Source: Halictus rubicundus (Eukaryota > Arthropoda > Insecta > Hymenoptera > Halictidae). Taken from it: DNA of 64,000 nt. The stretch's first letter is position 1. The number at the start of each line of letters is the position of its first letter. The DNA is taken from assembly GCF_050948215.1 (NCBI RefSeq), contig NW_027488876.1, positions 124,001-188,000 of the forward strand. Reading direction: 5' to 3'. Shown one piece after another: positions 51,720-64,000 of the stretch. The notes beneath the pieces are model-generated. The model did not search any database. It was not told the origin of the DNA and saw nothing but the letters and a program-made list of their open reading frames with translations. The translations under genes were made by a program, and so were the position numbers.

Positions 51720-54700
51720 AGAGGATAGGATAGGGTAGAGGATAGGAGAGGATAGTATATAGGATAGGATAGAGGATAGGATCGGATAGAGGATAGGATA
51801 GGGGTTTGGATAGGATAGAGGATAGGATAGGATAGAGGATAGGATAGGATAGAGGATAGGATCGGATAGAGGATAGGTTAGGATAGAGGATAGGATAGGG
51901 TAGAGGATAGGAGAGGATAGTATATAGGATAGGATAGAGGATAGGATCGGATAGAGGATAGGATAGGGGTTTGGATAGGATAGAGGATAGGATAGGATAG
52001 AGGATAGGATAGGATAGAGGATAGGATAGGATAGAGGATAGGATCGGATAGAGGATAGGATAGGGGATTGGATAGGATAGAGGATAGGGTAGGATAGAGG
52101 ATAGTATAGGATAGGATAGAGGATAGGATAGCATAGAGGATAGGATACGATAGAGGATACGATAGGATAGGATGGAGGATAGGATAGGATAGAGGATAGG
52201 ATATGATAGAGGATAGGATGGGATAGAGGATAGGATAGGATAGAGGATAGGATAAGATAGAGGATAGGATCGGATAGAGGATAGGATAGGGGTTTGGATA
52301 GGATAGAGGATAGGATACGATAGAGGATAAGAAAGGATAGAGGATAGGATAGTATAGATGATAGGATATAACAGAGGATAGGATAGCATAGAGGATAGGA
52401 TACGATAGAGGATAGGATAGGATAGGATACAGGATAGGATAGGATAGAGGATAGGATAGGATAGAGGATAGGATAGGATAGAGGATAGGATATGATAGAG
52501 GATAGGATAGGATAGAGGATAGGATAGGGGATTGCATAGGATAGAGGATAGGATAGGATAGATGACAGGATAGTATAGAGGATAGGATAGGATAGAGGAT
52601 AGGATAGGATATAGGATAGGATGCGATAGAGGATACGATAGGATAGGATAGAGGATAGGATAGGTTAGAGGATAGGATAGGATAGAGGATAGGATATGAT
52701 AGAGGATAGGATAGGATAGAGGATAGGATAGGATAGAGGATAAGATAGGTTGGAGGATAGGATAGGATAGAGGATAGGATAGGATAGAGGATAGGATAAG
52801 ATAGAGGATATGATAGGATAGACGATAGGATGCGATAGAGGATAGGATAGGATCGAGGATAGGATAGGACAGAGGATAGGATCGGATAGAGGATAGGATA
52901 GGGGATTGGATAGGATAGAGGATAGGATAGGATAGGGGATAGGATAAGATAGAGGATAAGATGGGATAGAGGATAGGATCGGATAGAGGATAGGATAGGG
53001 GATTGGATAGGATAGAGGATAGGGTAGGATAGAGGATAGGATAGGATAGGATAGAGGATAGGATAGCATAGAGGATAGGATACGATAGAGGATACGATAG
53101 GATAGGATAGAGGATAGGATAGGATAGAGGATAGGATATGATAGAGGATAGGATAGGATAGAGGATAGGATGGGATAGAGGATATGATAGGATAGACGAT
53201 AGGATGCGATAGAGGATAGGATAGGATCGAGGATAGGATAGGACAGAGGATAGGATCGGATAGAGGATAGGATAGGGGATTGGATAGGATAGAGGATAGG
53301 ATAGGATAGAGGATAGGATAAGATAGAGGATAAGATGGGATAGAGGATAGGATAGGATAGAGGATAGGATAGGATAGAGGATAGGATAAGATAGAGGATA
53401 GGATAGGATAGAGGATAGGATAGGGGATTGGATAGGATAGAGGATAGGATAGGATAGAGGATAGGATACGATAGAGGATACGATAGGATAGAATAGAGGA
53501 TAGGATACGATAGAGGATAGGATAGGATAGAGGATAGGTTAGGATAGAGGATAGGATAGGGTAGAGGATAGGATAGGATAGTGGATAGGATAGGATAGAG
53601 GATAGGATCGGATAGAGGATAGGATAGGGGTTTGGATAGGATAGAGGATAGGATACGATAGAGGATAAGAAAGGATAGGATAGAGGATAGGATAGCATAG
53701 AGGATAGGATACGATAGAGGATACGATAGGATAGGATAGAGGATAGGATAGGATAGAGGATAGGATATGATAGAGGATAGGATAGGATAGAGGATAGGAT
53801 GGGATAGAGGATAGGATAGGATAGAGGATAGGATAAGATAGAGGATAAGATAGGATAGAGGATTGGAGAGGATAGAGGATAGGATATGATAGAGGATAGG
53901 ATAGGATAGAGGATAGGATTTGATAGATGATAGGATAGGATAGAGGATAGGATAAGATAGAGGATAGGATAGGATAGAGGATAGGATAGGATAGAGGATA
54001 GGATAGGATAGAGGATAGGATCGGATAGAGGATAGGATAGGGGATTGGATAGGATAGAGGATAGGATAGGATAGAGGATACGATAGGATAGAGGATAGGA
54101 TAGTATAGATGATAGGATATAACAGAGGATAGGATAGCATAGAGGATAGGATACGATAGAGGATAGGATAGGATAGGATAGAGGATAGGATACGATAGAG
54201 GATAGGATAGGATAGAGGATAGGATAGGATAGAGGATAGGATATGATAGAGGATAGGATAGGATAGAGGATAGGATAGGGGATTGCATAGGATAGAGGAT
54301 AGGATAGGATAGAGGATAGGATAGTATAGAGGATAGGATAGGATAGAGGATAGGATAGGATATAGGATAGGATGCGATAGAGGATACGATAGGATAGGAT
54401 AGAGGATAGGATAGGATAGAGGATAGGATATGATAGAGGATAGGATAGGATAGAGGATAGGATAGGATAGAGGATAAGATAGGTTGGAGGATAGGATAGG
54501 ATAGAGGATAGGATAGGATAGAGGATAGGATAAGATAGAGGATATGATAGGATAGACGATAGGATGCGATAGAGGATAGGATAGGATGGAGGATAGGATA
54601 GGACAGAGGATAGGATCGGATAGAGGATAGGATAGGGGATTGGATAGGATAGAGGATAGGATAGGATAGAGGATAGGATAAGATAGAGGATAAGATGGGA

Positions 54701-57700
54701 TAGAGGATCGGATAGGATAGAGGATAGGATATGATAGAGGATAGGATAGGATAGAGGATAGGATAGGGGATTGGATAGGATAGAGGATAGGATAGGATAG
54801 AGGATAGGATACGATAGAGGATACGATAGGATAGAATAGAGGATAGGATAGGATAGAGGATAGGATAGGATAGAGGATAGGTTAGGATAGAGGATAGGAT
54901 AGGGTAGAGGATAGGAGAGGATAGTATATAGGATAGGATAGAGGATAGGATCGGATAGAGGATAGGATAGGGGTTTGGATAGGATAGAGGATAGGATAGG
55001 ATAGAGGATAGGATAGGATAGAGGATAGGATAGGATAGAGGATAGGATAGGATAGAGGATAGGATCGGATAGGATAGAGGATAGGATAGGATAGAGGATA
55101 GGATAGGATAGAGGATAGGATAGGATAGAGGATAGGATATGATAGAGGATAGGATAGGATAGAGGATAGGATAGGGGATTGCATAGGATAGAGGATAGGA
55201 TAGGATAGAGGATAGGATAGTATAGAGGATAGGATAGGATAGAGGATAGGATAGGATATAGGATAGGATGCGATAGAGGATACGATAGGATAGGATAGAG
55301 CATAGGATAGGATAGAGGATAGGATAGGATAGAGGATAGGATAGGATAGAGGATAGGATATGATAGAGGATAGGATAGGATAGAGGATAGGATAGGATAG
55401 AGGATAAGATAGGTTGGAGGATAGGATAGGATAGAGGATAGGATAGGATAGAGGATAGGATAAGATAGAGGATATGATAGGATAGACGATAGGATGCGAT
55501 AGAGGATAGGATAGGATCGAGGATAGGATAGGACAGAGGATAGGATCGGATAGAGGATAGGATAGGGGATTGGATAGGATAGAGGATAGGATAGGATAGG
55601 GGATAGGATAAGATAGAGGATAAGATGGGATAGAGGATAGGATCGGATAGAGGATAGGATAGGGGATTGGATAGGATAGAGGATAGGGTAGGATAGAGGA
55701 TAGGATAGGATAGGATAGAGGACAGGATAGCATAGAGGATAGGATACGATAGAGGATACGATAGGATAGGATAGAGGATAGGATAGGATAGAGGATAGGA
55801 TATGATAGAGGATAGGATAGGATAGAGGATAGGATGGGATAGAGGATAGGATAGGATAGAGGATAGGATAAGATAGAGGATAAGATAGGATAGAGGATTG
55901 GAGAGGATAGAGGATAGGATATGATAGAGGATAGGATAGGATAGAGGATAGGATTTGATAGATGATAGGATAGGATAGAGGATAGGATAAGATAGAGGAT
56001 AGGATAGGATAGAGGATAGGATAGGATAGAGGATAGGATAGGATAGAGGATAGGATCGGATAGAGGATAGGATAGGGGATTGGATAGGATAGAGGATAGG
56101 ATAGGATAGAGGATACGATAGGATAGAGGATAGGATAGGATAGAGGATAGGATAGGGGATTGCATAGGATAGAGGATAGGATAGGATAGAGGATAGGATC
56201 GTATAGAGGATAGGATATAATAGAGGATAGGATAGCATGGAGGATAGGATACGATAGAGGATACGATAGGATAGGATAGAGGATAGGATAGGATAGAGGA
56301 TAGGATATGATAGAGGATAGGATAGGATAGAGGATAGGATAGGATAGAGGATAGGATAGGGTAGAGGATAGGATAGGATAGAGGATAGGATAGGATAGAG
56401 GATAGGATCGGATAGAGGATAGGATAGGGGTTTGGATAGGATAGAGGATAGGATAAGATAGAGGATAGGATAGGATAGAGGATAGGATAGGATAGACGAT
56501 AGGATATGATAGAGGATACGATAGGATAGAGGATAGGATTTGATAGATGATAGGATAGGATAGAGGATAGGATAAGATAGAGGATAGGATATGATAGAGG
56601 ATTGGATAGGATAGAGGATAGGATAGGGGATTGCATAGAATAGTGGATAGGATAGGATAGAGGATAGGATCGTATAGAGGATAGGATATGATGGAGGATA
56701 GGATAGCATGGAGGATAGGATACGATAGAGGATACGGTAGGATAGGATAGAGGATACTATAGGATAGAGGATAGGATAGGATAGAGGATAGGATATGATA
56801 GAGGATAGGATAGGATAGAGGATAGGATAGGATAGAGGATAGGATAGGGTAGAGGATAGGATAGGATAGAGGATAGGATAGGATAGAGGATAGGATCGGA
56901 TAGGATGGAGGATAGGATAGGACAGAGGATAGGATATGATAGAGGATAGGATGGGATAGAGGATAGGATAGGATAGAGGATAGGATAAGATAGAGGATAG
57001 GATCGGATAGAGGATAGGATAGGGGTTTGGATAGGATAGAGGATAGGATACGATAGAGGATAAGAAAGGATAGAGGATAGGCTAGTATAGATGATAGGAT
57101 ATAACAGAGGATAGGATAGCATAGAGGATAGAATACGATAGAGGATAGGATAGGATATGATAGAGGATAGGATAGGATAGAGGATAGGATAGGATAGAGG
57201 ATAGGATAGGATAGAGGATAGGATATGATAGAGGATAGGATAGGATAGAGGATAGGATAGGGGATTGCATAGGATAGAGGATAGGATAGGATAGAGGATA
57301 GGATAGTATAGAGGATAGGATAGGATAGAGGATAGGATAGGATATAGGATAGGATGCGATAGAGGATACGATAGGATAGGATAGAGCATAGGATAGGATA
57401 GAGGATAGGATAGGATAGAGGATAGGATAGGATAGAGGATAGGATATGATAGAGGATAGGATAGGATAGAGGATAGGATAGGATAGAGGATAAGATAGGT
57501 TGGAGGATAGGATAGGATAGAGGATAGGATAGGATAGAGGATAGGATAAGATAGAGGATATGATAGGATAGACGATAGGATGCGATAGAGGATAGGATAG
57601 GATCGAGGATAGGATAGGACAGAGGATAGGATAGGACAGAGGATAGGATCGGATAGAGGATAGGATAGGGGATTGGATAGGATAGAGGATAGGATAGGAT

Positions 57701-60300
57701 AGAGGATAGGATGGGATAGAGGATAGGATAGGATAGAGGATAGGATAAGATAGAGGATAAGATAGGATAGAGGATTGGAGAGGATAGAGGATAGGATATG
57801 ATAGAGGATAGGATAGGATAGAGGATAGGATTTGATAGATGATAGGATAGGATAGAGGATAGGATAAGATAGAGGATAGGATAGGATAGAGGATAGGATA
57901 GGATAGAGGAAAGGATAGGATAGAGGATAGGATCGGATAGAGGATAGGATAGGGGATTGGATAGGATAGAGGATAGGATAGGATAGAGGATACGATAGGA
58001 TAGAGGATAGGATAGGATAGAGGATAGGATAGGGGATTGCATAGGATAGAGGATAGGATAGGATAGAGGATAGGATCGTATAGAGGATAGGATATAATAG
58101 AGGATAGGATAGCATGGAGGATAGGATACGATAGAGGATACGATAGGATAGGATAGAGGATAGGATAGGATAGAGGATAGGATATGATAGAGGATAGGAT
58201 AGGATAGAGGATAGGATAGGATAGAGGATAGGATAGGGTAGAGGATAGGATAGGATAGAGGATAGGATAGGATAGAGGATAGGATCGGATAGAGGATAGG
58301 ATAGGGGTTTGGATAGGATAGAGGATAGGATAAGATAGAGGATAGGATAGGATAGAGGATAGGATAGGATAGAGGATAGGATATGATAGAGGATACGATA
58401 GGATAGAGGATAGGATTTGATAGATGATAGGATAGGATAGAGGATAGGATAAGATAGAGGATAGGATATGATAGAGGATAGGATAGGATAGAGGATAGGA
58501 TAGGGGATTGCATAGGATAGTGGATAGGATAGGATAGAGGATAGGATCGTATAGAGGATAGGATATAATGGAGGATAGGATAGCATGGAGGATAGGATAC
58601 GATAGAGGATACGGTAGGATAGGATAGAGGATACTATAGGATAGAGGATAGGATAGGATAGAGGATAGGATATGATAGAGGATAGGATAGGATAGAGGAT
58701 AGGATAGGATAGAGGATAGGATAGGGTAGAGGATAGGATAGGATAGAGGATAGGATAGGATAGAGGATAGGATCGGATAGGATGGAGGATAGGATAGGAT
58801 AGAGGATAGGATATGATAGAGGATAGGATGGGATAGAGGATAGGATAGGATAGAGGATAGGATAAGATAGAGGATAGGATCGGATAGAGGATAGGATAGG
58901 GGTTTGGATAGGATAGAGGATAGGATACGATAGAGGATAAGAAAGGATAGAGGATAGGATAGTATAGATGATAGGATATAACAGAGGATAGGATAGCATA
59001 GAGGATAGGATACGATAGAGGATAGGATAGGATATGATAGAGGATAGGATAGGATAGAGGATAGGATAGGATAGAGGATAGGATAGGATAGAGGATAGGA
59101 TATGATAGAGGATAGGATAGGATAGAGGATAGGATAGGGGATTGCATAGGATAGAGGATAGGATAGGATAGAGGATAGGATAGTATAGAGGATAGGATAG
59201 GATAGAGGATAGGATAGGATATAGGATAGGATGCGATAGAGGATACGATAGGATAGGATAGAGGATAGGATAGGATAGAGGATAGGATAGGATAGAGGAT
59301 AGGATATGATAGAGGATAGGATAGGATAGAGGATAGGATAGGATAGAGGATAAGATAGGTTGGAGGATAGGATAGGATAGAGGATAGGATAGGATAGAGG
59401 ATAGGATAAGATAGAGGATATGATAGGATAGACGATAGGATGCGATAGAGGATAGGATAGGATCGAGGATAGGATAGGACAGAGGATAGGATCGGATAGA
59501 GGATAGGATAGGGGATTGGATAGGATAGAGGATAGGATAGGATAGAGGATAGGATAAGATAGAGGATAAGATGGGATAGAGGATCGGATAGGATAGAGGA
59601 TAGGATATGATAGAGGATAGGATAGGATAGAGGATAGGATAGGGGATTGGATAGGATAGAGGATAGGATAGGATAGAGGATAGGATACGATAGAGGATAC
59701 GATAGGATAGAATAGAGGATAGGATAGGATAGAGGATAGGATAGGATAGAGGATAGGTTAGGATAGAGGATAGGATAGGGTAGAGGATAGGAGAGGATAG
59801 TATATAGGATAGGATAGAGGATAGGATCGGATAGAGGATAGGATAGGGGTTTGGATAGGATAGAGGATAGGATAGGATAGAGGATAGGATAGGATAGAGG
59901 ATAGGATAGGATAGAGGATAGGATCGGATAGAGGATAGGATAGGGGATTGGATAGGATAGAGGATAGGGTAGGATAGAGGATAGGATAGGATAGGATAGA
60001 GGATAGGATAGCATAGAGGATAGGATACGATAGAGGATACGATAGGATAGGATGGAGGATAGGATAGGATAGAGGATAGGATATGATAGAGGATAGGATG
60101 GGATAGAGGATAGGATAGGATAGAGGATAGGATAAGATAGAGGATAGGATCGGATAGAGGATAGGATAGGGGTTTGGATAGGATAGAGGATAGGATACGA
60201 TAGAGGATAAGAAAGGATAGAGGATAGGATAGTATAGATGATAGGATATAACAGAGGATAGGATAGCATTGAGGATAGGATACGATAGAGGATAGGATAG
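51720..60300. repeat. Higher-order satellite repeats, 3.0 and 4.9 kb spacing
   Basis: The marker AGGGTAGAGGATAGGAGAGG followed by TAGTATATAGG occurs at 51897, 54901 and 59777, with spacings of 3,004 and 4,876 bp. A copy also lies near 51,730, and older copies near 34,680 and 36,475 tie this domain to the 1,795-bp duplication. The TAAGATAGGTTGG marker recurs at about 52741, 54475, 55410, 57490, 59351, 60640 and 62600. Confidence 0.65.
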
Positions 60301-63300
60301 GATAGGATAGAGGATAGGATAGGATAGAGGATAGGATAGGATAGAGGATAGGATAGGATAGAGGATAGGATATGATAGAGGATAGGATAGGATAGAGGAT
60401 AGGATAGGGGATTGCATAGGATAGAGGATAGGATAGGATAGAGGATAGGATAGTATAGAGGATAGGATAGGATAGAGGATAGGATAGGATATAGGATAGG
60501 ATGCGATAGAGGATACGATAGGATAGGATAGAGGATAGGATAGGATAGAGGATAGGATAGGATAGAGGATAGGATAGGATAGAGGATAGGATATGATAGA
60601 GGATAGGATAGGATAGAGGATAGGATAGGATAGAGGATAAGATAGGTTGGAGGATAGGATAGGATAGAGGATAGGATCGGATAGAGGATAGGATAGGGGA
60701 TTGGATAGGATAGAGGATAGGATAGGATAGGGGATAGGATAAGATAGAGGATAAGATGGGATAGAGGATAGGATCGGATAGAGGATAGGATAGGGGATTG
60801 GATAGGATAGAGGATAGGGTAGGATAGAGGATAGGATAGGATAGGATAGAGGACAGGATAGCATAGAGGATAGGATACGATAGAGGATACGATAGGATAG
60901 GATAGAGGATAGGATAGGATAGAGGATAGGATATGATAGAGGATAGGATAGGATAGAGGATAGGATGGGATAGAGGATAGGATAGGATAGAGGATAGGAT
61001 AAGATAGAGGATAAGATAGGATAGAGGATTGGAGAGGATAGAGGATAGGATATGATAGAGGATAGGATAGGATAGAGGATAGGATTTGATAGATGATAGG
61101 ATAGGATAGAGGATAGGATAAGATAGAGGATAGGATAGGATAGAGGATAGGATAGGATAGAGGATAGGATAGGATAGAGGATAGGATCGGATAGAGGATA
61201 GGATAGGGGATTGGATAGGATAGAGGATAGGATAGGATAGAGGATACGATAGGATAGAGGATAGGATAGGATAGAGGATAGGATAGGGGATTGCATAGGA
61301 TAGAGGATAGGATAGGATAGAGGATAGGATCGTATAGAGGATAGGATATAATAGAGGATAGGATAGCATGGAGGATAGGATACGATAGAGGATACGATAG
61401 GATAGGATAGAGGATAGGATAGGATAGAGGATAGGATATGATAGAGGATAGGATAGGATAGAGGATAGGATAGGATAGAGGATAGGATAGGGTAGAGGAT
61501 AGGATAGGATAGAGGATAGGATAGGATAGAGGATAGGATCGGATAGAGGATAGGATAGGGGTTTGGATAGGATAGAGGATAGGATAAGATAGAGGATAGG
61601 ATAGGATAGAGGATAGGATAGGATAGAGGATAGGATATGATAGAGGATACGATAGGATAGAGGATAGGATTTGATAGATGATAGGATAGGATAGAGGATA
61701 GGATAAGATAGAGGATAGGATATGATAGAGGATAGGATAGGATAGAGGATAGGATAGGGGATTGCATAGGATAGTGGATAGGATAGGATAGAGGATAGGA
61801 TCGTATAGAGGATAGGATATAATGGAGGATAGGATAGCATGGAGGATAGGATACGATAGAGGATACGGTAGGATAGGATAGAGGATACTATAGGATAGAG
61901 GATAGGATAGGATAGAGGATAGGATATGATAGAGGATAGGATAGGATAGAGGATAGGATAGGATAGAGGATAGGATAGGGTAGAGGATAGGATAGGATAG
62001 AGGATAGGATAGGATAGAGGATAGGATCGGATAGGATGGAGGATAGGATAGGATAGAGGATAGGATATGATAGAGGATAGGATGGGATAGAGGATAGGAT
62101 AGGATAGAGGATAGGATAAGATAGAGGATAGGATCGGATAGAGGATAGGATAGGGGTTTGGATAGGATAGAGGATAGGATACGATAGAGGATAAGAAAGG
62201 ATAGAGGATAGGATAGTATAGATGATAGGATATAACAGAGGATAGGATAGCATAGAGGATAGGATACGATAGAGGATAGGATAGGATATGATAGAGGATA
62301 GGATAGGATAGAGGATAGGATAGGATAGAGGATAGGATAGGATAGAGGATAGGATATGATAGAGGATAGGATAGGATAGAGGATAGGATAGGGGATTGCA
62401 TAGGATAGAGGATAGGATAGGATAGAGGATAGGATAGTATAGAGGATAGGATAGGATAGAGGATAGGATAGGATATAGGATAGGATGCGATAGAGGATAC
62501 GATAGGATAGGATAGAGGATAGGATAGGATAGAGGATAGGATAGGATAGAGGATAGGATATGATAGAGGATAGGATAGGATAGAGGATAGGATAGGATAG
62601 AGGATAAGATAGGTTGGAGGATAGGATAGGATAGAGGATAGGATAGGATAGAGGATAGGATAAGATAGAGGATATGATAGGATAGACGATAGGATGCGAT
62701 AGAGGATAGGATAGGATCGAGGATAGGATAGGACAGAGGATAGGATCGGATAGAGGATAGGATAGGGGATTGGATAGGATAGAGGATAGGATAGGATAGG
62801 GGATAGGATAAGATAGAGGATAAGATGGGATAGAGGATAGGATCGGATAGAGGATAGGATAGGGGATTGGATAGGATAGAGGATAGGGTAGGATAGAGGA
62901 TAGGATAGGATAGGATAGAGGATAGGATAGCATAGAGGATAGGATACGATAGAGGATACGATAGGATAGGATAGAGGATAGGATAGGATAGAGGATAGGA
63001 TATGATAGAGGATAGGATAGGATAGAGGATAGGATGGGATAGAGGATAGGATAGGATAGAGGATAGGATAAGATAGAGGATAAGATAGGATAGAGGATTG
63101 GAGAGGATAGAGGATAGGATATGATAGAGGATAGGATAGGATAGAGGATAGGATTTGATAGATGATAGGATAGGATAGAGGATAGGATAAGATAGAGGAT
63201 AGGATAGGATAGAGGATAGGATAGGATAGAGTATAGGATAGGATAGAGGATAGGATCGGATAGAGGATAGGATAGGGGATTGGATAGGATAGAGGATAGG

Positions 63301-63900
63301 ATAGGATAGAGGATACGATAGGATAGAGGATAGGATAGTATAGATGATAGGATATAACAGAGGATAGGACAGCATAGAGGATAGGATACGATAGAGGATA
63401 GGATTTGATAGATGATAGGATAGGATAGAGGATAGGATAAGATAGAGGATAGGATAGGATAGAGGATAGGATAGGATAGAGGATAGGATATGATAGAGGA
63501 TAGGATAGGATAGAGGATAGGATAGGGGATTGCATAGGATAGAGGATAGGATAGGATAGAGGATAGGATCGTATAGAGGATAGGATATAATAGAGGATAG
63601 GATAGCATGGAGGATAGGATACGATAGAGGATACGATAGGATAGGATAGAGGATAGGATAGGATAGAGGATAGGATAGGATAGAGGATAGGATATGATAG
63701 AGGATAGGATAGGATAGAGGATAGGATAGGATAGAGGATAGGATAGGGTAGAGGATAGGATAGGATAGAGGATAGGATAGGATAGAGGATAGGATCAGAT
63801 AGAGGATAGGATAGGGGTTTGGATAGGATAGAGGATAGGATAAGATAGAGGATAGGATAGGATAGAGGATAGGATAGGATAGAGGATAGGATAGGATAGA
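56700..63900. repeat. Higher-order satellite repeats, 1,877 and 3,254 bp spacing
   Basis: The marker GATACGGTAGGATAGG, with ACTATAGG about 20 bp on, occurs at 56731, 58608 and 61862. An independent marker (GCATAG followed by TAGTGG) at 56633, 58510 and 61764 gives identical spacings of 1,877 and 3,254 bp. A constant offset at two markers about 100 bp apart supports true block duplication. The window ends inside this array. Confidence 0.75.
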
Positions 63901-64000
63901 GGACAGGATAAGATAGAGGATAGGATAGGATAGAGGATAGGATCGGATAGAGAATAGGATAGGGGTTTGGATAGGATAGAGGATAGGATACGATAGAGGA

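Larger units (their letters stand above)
27597..64000. repeat. 17-bp telomere-like satellite array, right arm
   Basis: The same AGAGGATAGGATAGGAT satellite resumes directly after the poly(A) tail and runs to the end of the window. Up to about 32 kb it carries the same variant modules as the left arm. From about 34.1 kb a variant with GGGGTTTGG appears and recurs (for example near 34115, 35910, 40590, 46014, 51800, 56430, 59847 and 63963). The variant GGGGATTGCATAGG is frequent from about 36.8 kb on and dominates 52-63.5 kb. No host gene, RNA gene or second retroelement is visible. All long minus-strand frames here are stop-free satellite. Confidence 0.97.

Noticed and set aside
38307..63608. 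Very long minus-strand open frames (for example 56757-63608, 51878-58513, 39218-44251) as repetitive protein genes
   Set aside because: They consist only of satellite, exist because the complement of the 17-mer lacks stops in all frames, overlap each other in several frames, and have no unique start, signal or domain.
1..64000. CRISPR array
   Set aside because: The repeats are contiguous 17-mers without unique spacers of constant length, and there are no cas genes. The embedded element is eukaryotic.
1..64000. Active telomere of the canonical insect type
   Set aside because: The repeat is ATAGG/ATAGAGG, with many variants and higher-order blocks. A telomerase-made array would be much more uniform. 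Exact TTAGG occurs only as isolated variants.

Overview
The window is about 92% satellite DNA and contains one gene-bearing mobile element. The satellite fills 1-22740 and 27597-64000. Its basic unit is 17 bp, AGAGGATAGGATAGGAT, which is two ATAGG pentamers plus one ATAGAGG heptamer. ATAGG differs by one base from TTAGG, the ancestral insect telomere repeat. Units of 12 bp (one pentamer lost) and 22 bp (one gained) are interspersed, and point variants distinguish sub-blocks. The complement of the unit contains no stop codon in any frame, so the minus strand carries very long open frames (up to about 2,280 codons) that read as LSYP/ILSS/ILYP repeats. I treat all of these as artefacts.

At 22741-27596 lies a GC-rich, 5'-truncated non-LTR retrotransposon (LINE) of the R1 clade, the group that includes R1, TRAS, SART and Waldo. 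It carries (i) a gag-like ORF1 missing its N-terminus, with three cysteine/histidine knuckles; (ii) a complete-looking ORF2 with an apurinic-type endonuclease, a reverse transcriptase with YADD and a C-terminal CCHC finger; (iii) a structured 3' UTR; and (iv) an uninterrupted 29-A tail. Comparison with empty paralogous copies of the same satellite block elsewhere in the window lets the insertion site be read directly. It gives an 18-bp target-site duplication and places the 5' junction at 22740/22741.

The satellite has several layers of higher-order structure. It includes tandem duplications of 420 bp (2.7-3.6 kb), 1,361 bp (29.4-32.2 kb), 1,795 bp (33.0-36.6 kb), about 3.1-3.2 kb (39.6-45.8 kb), and copies spaced 1,877 and 3,254 bp (56.7-62 kb). 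A 3-kb block at 7.3-10.15 kb recurs at 17.9-20.8 kb. Diagnostic variant units divide the array into domains. One landmark is present 20 times between 133 and 47,038 and absent afterwards, while another variant appears only after about 34.1 kb.

The host is most likely an arthropod, probably an insect, because of the R1-clade element and the TTAGG-like repeat. The species cannot be determined. No tRNA, rRNA, host gene, CRISPR array or bacterial feature was seen. The ORF1 and ORF2 proteins would normally act together as an RNP that nicks the target and reverse-transcribes the element RNA into it. This copy lacks its 5' end, and with it the promoter and the ORF1 start, so it is probably not autonomous.
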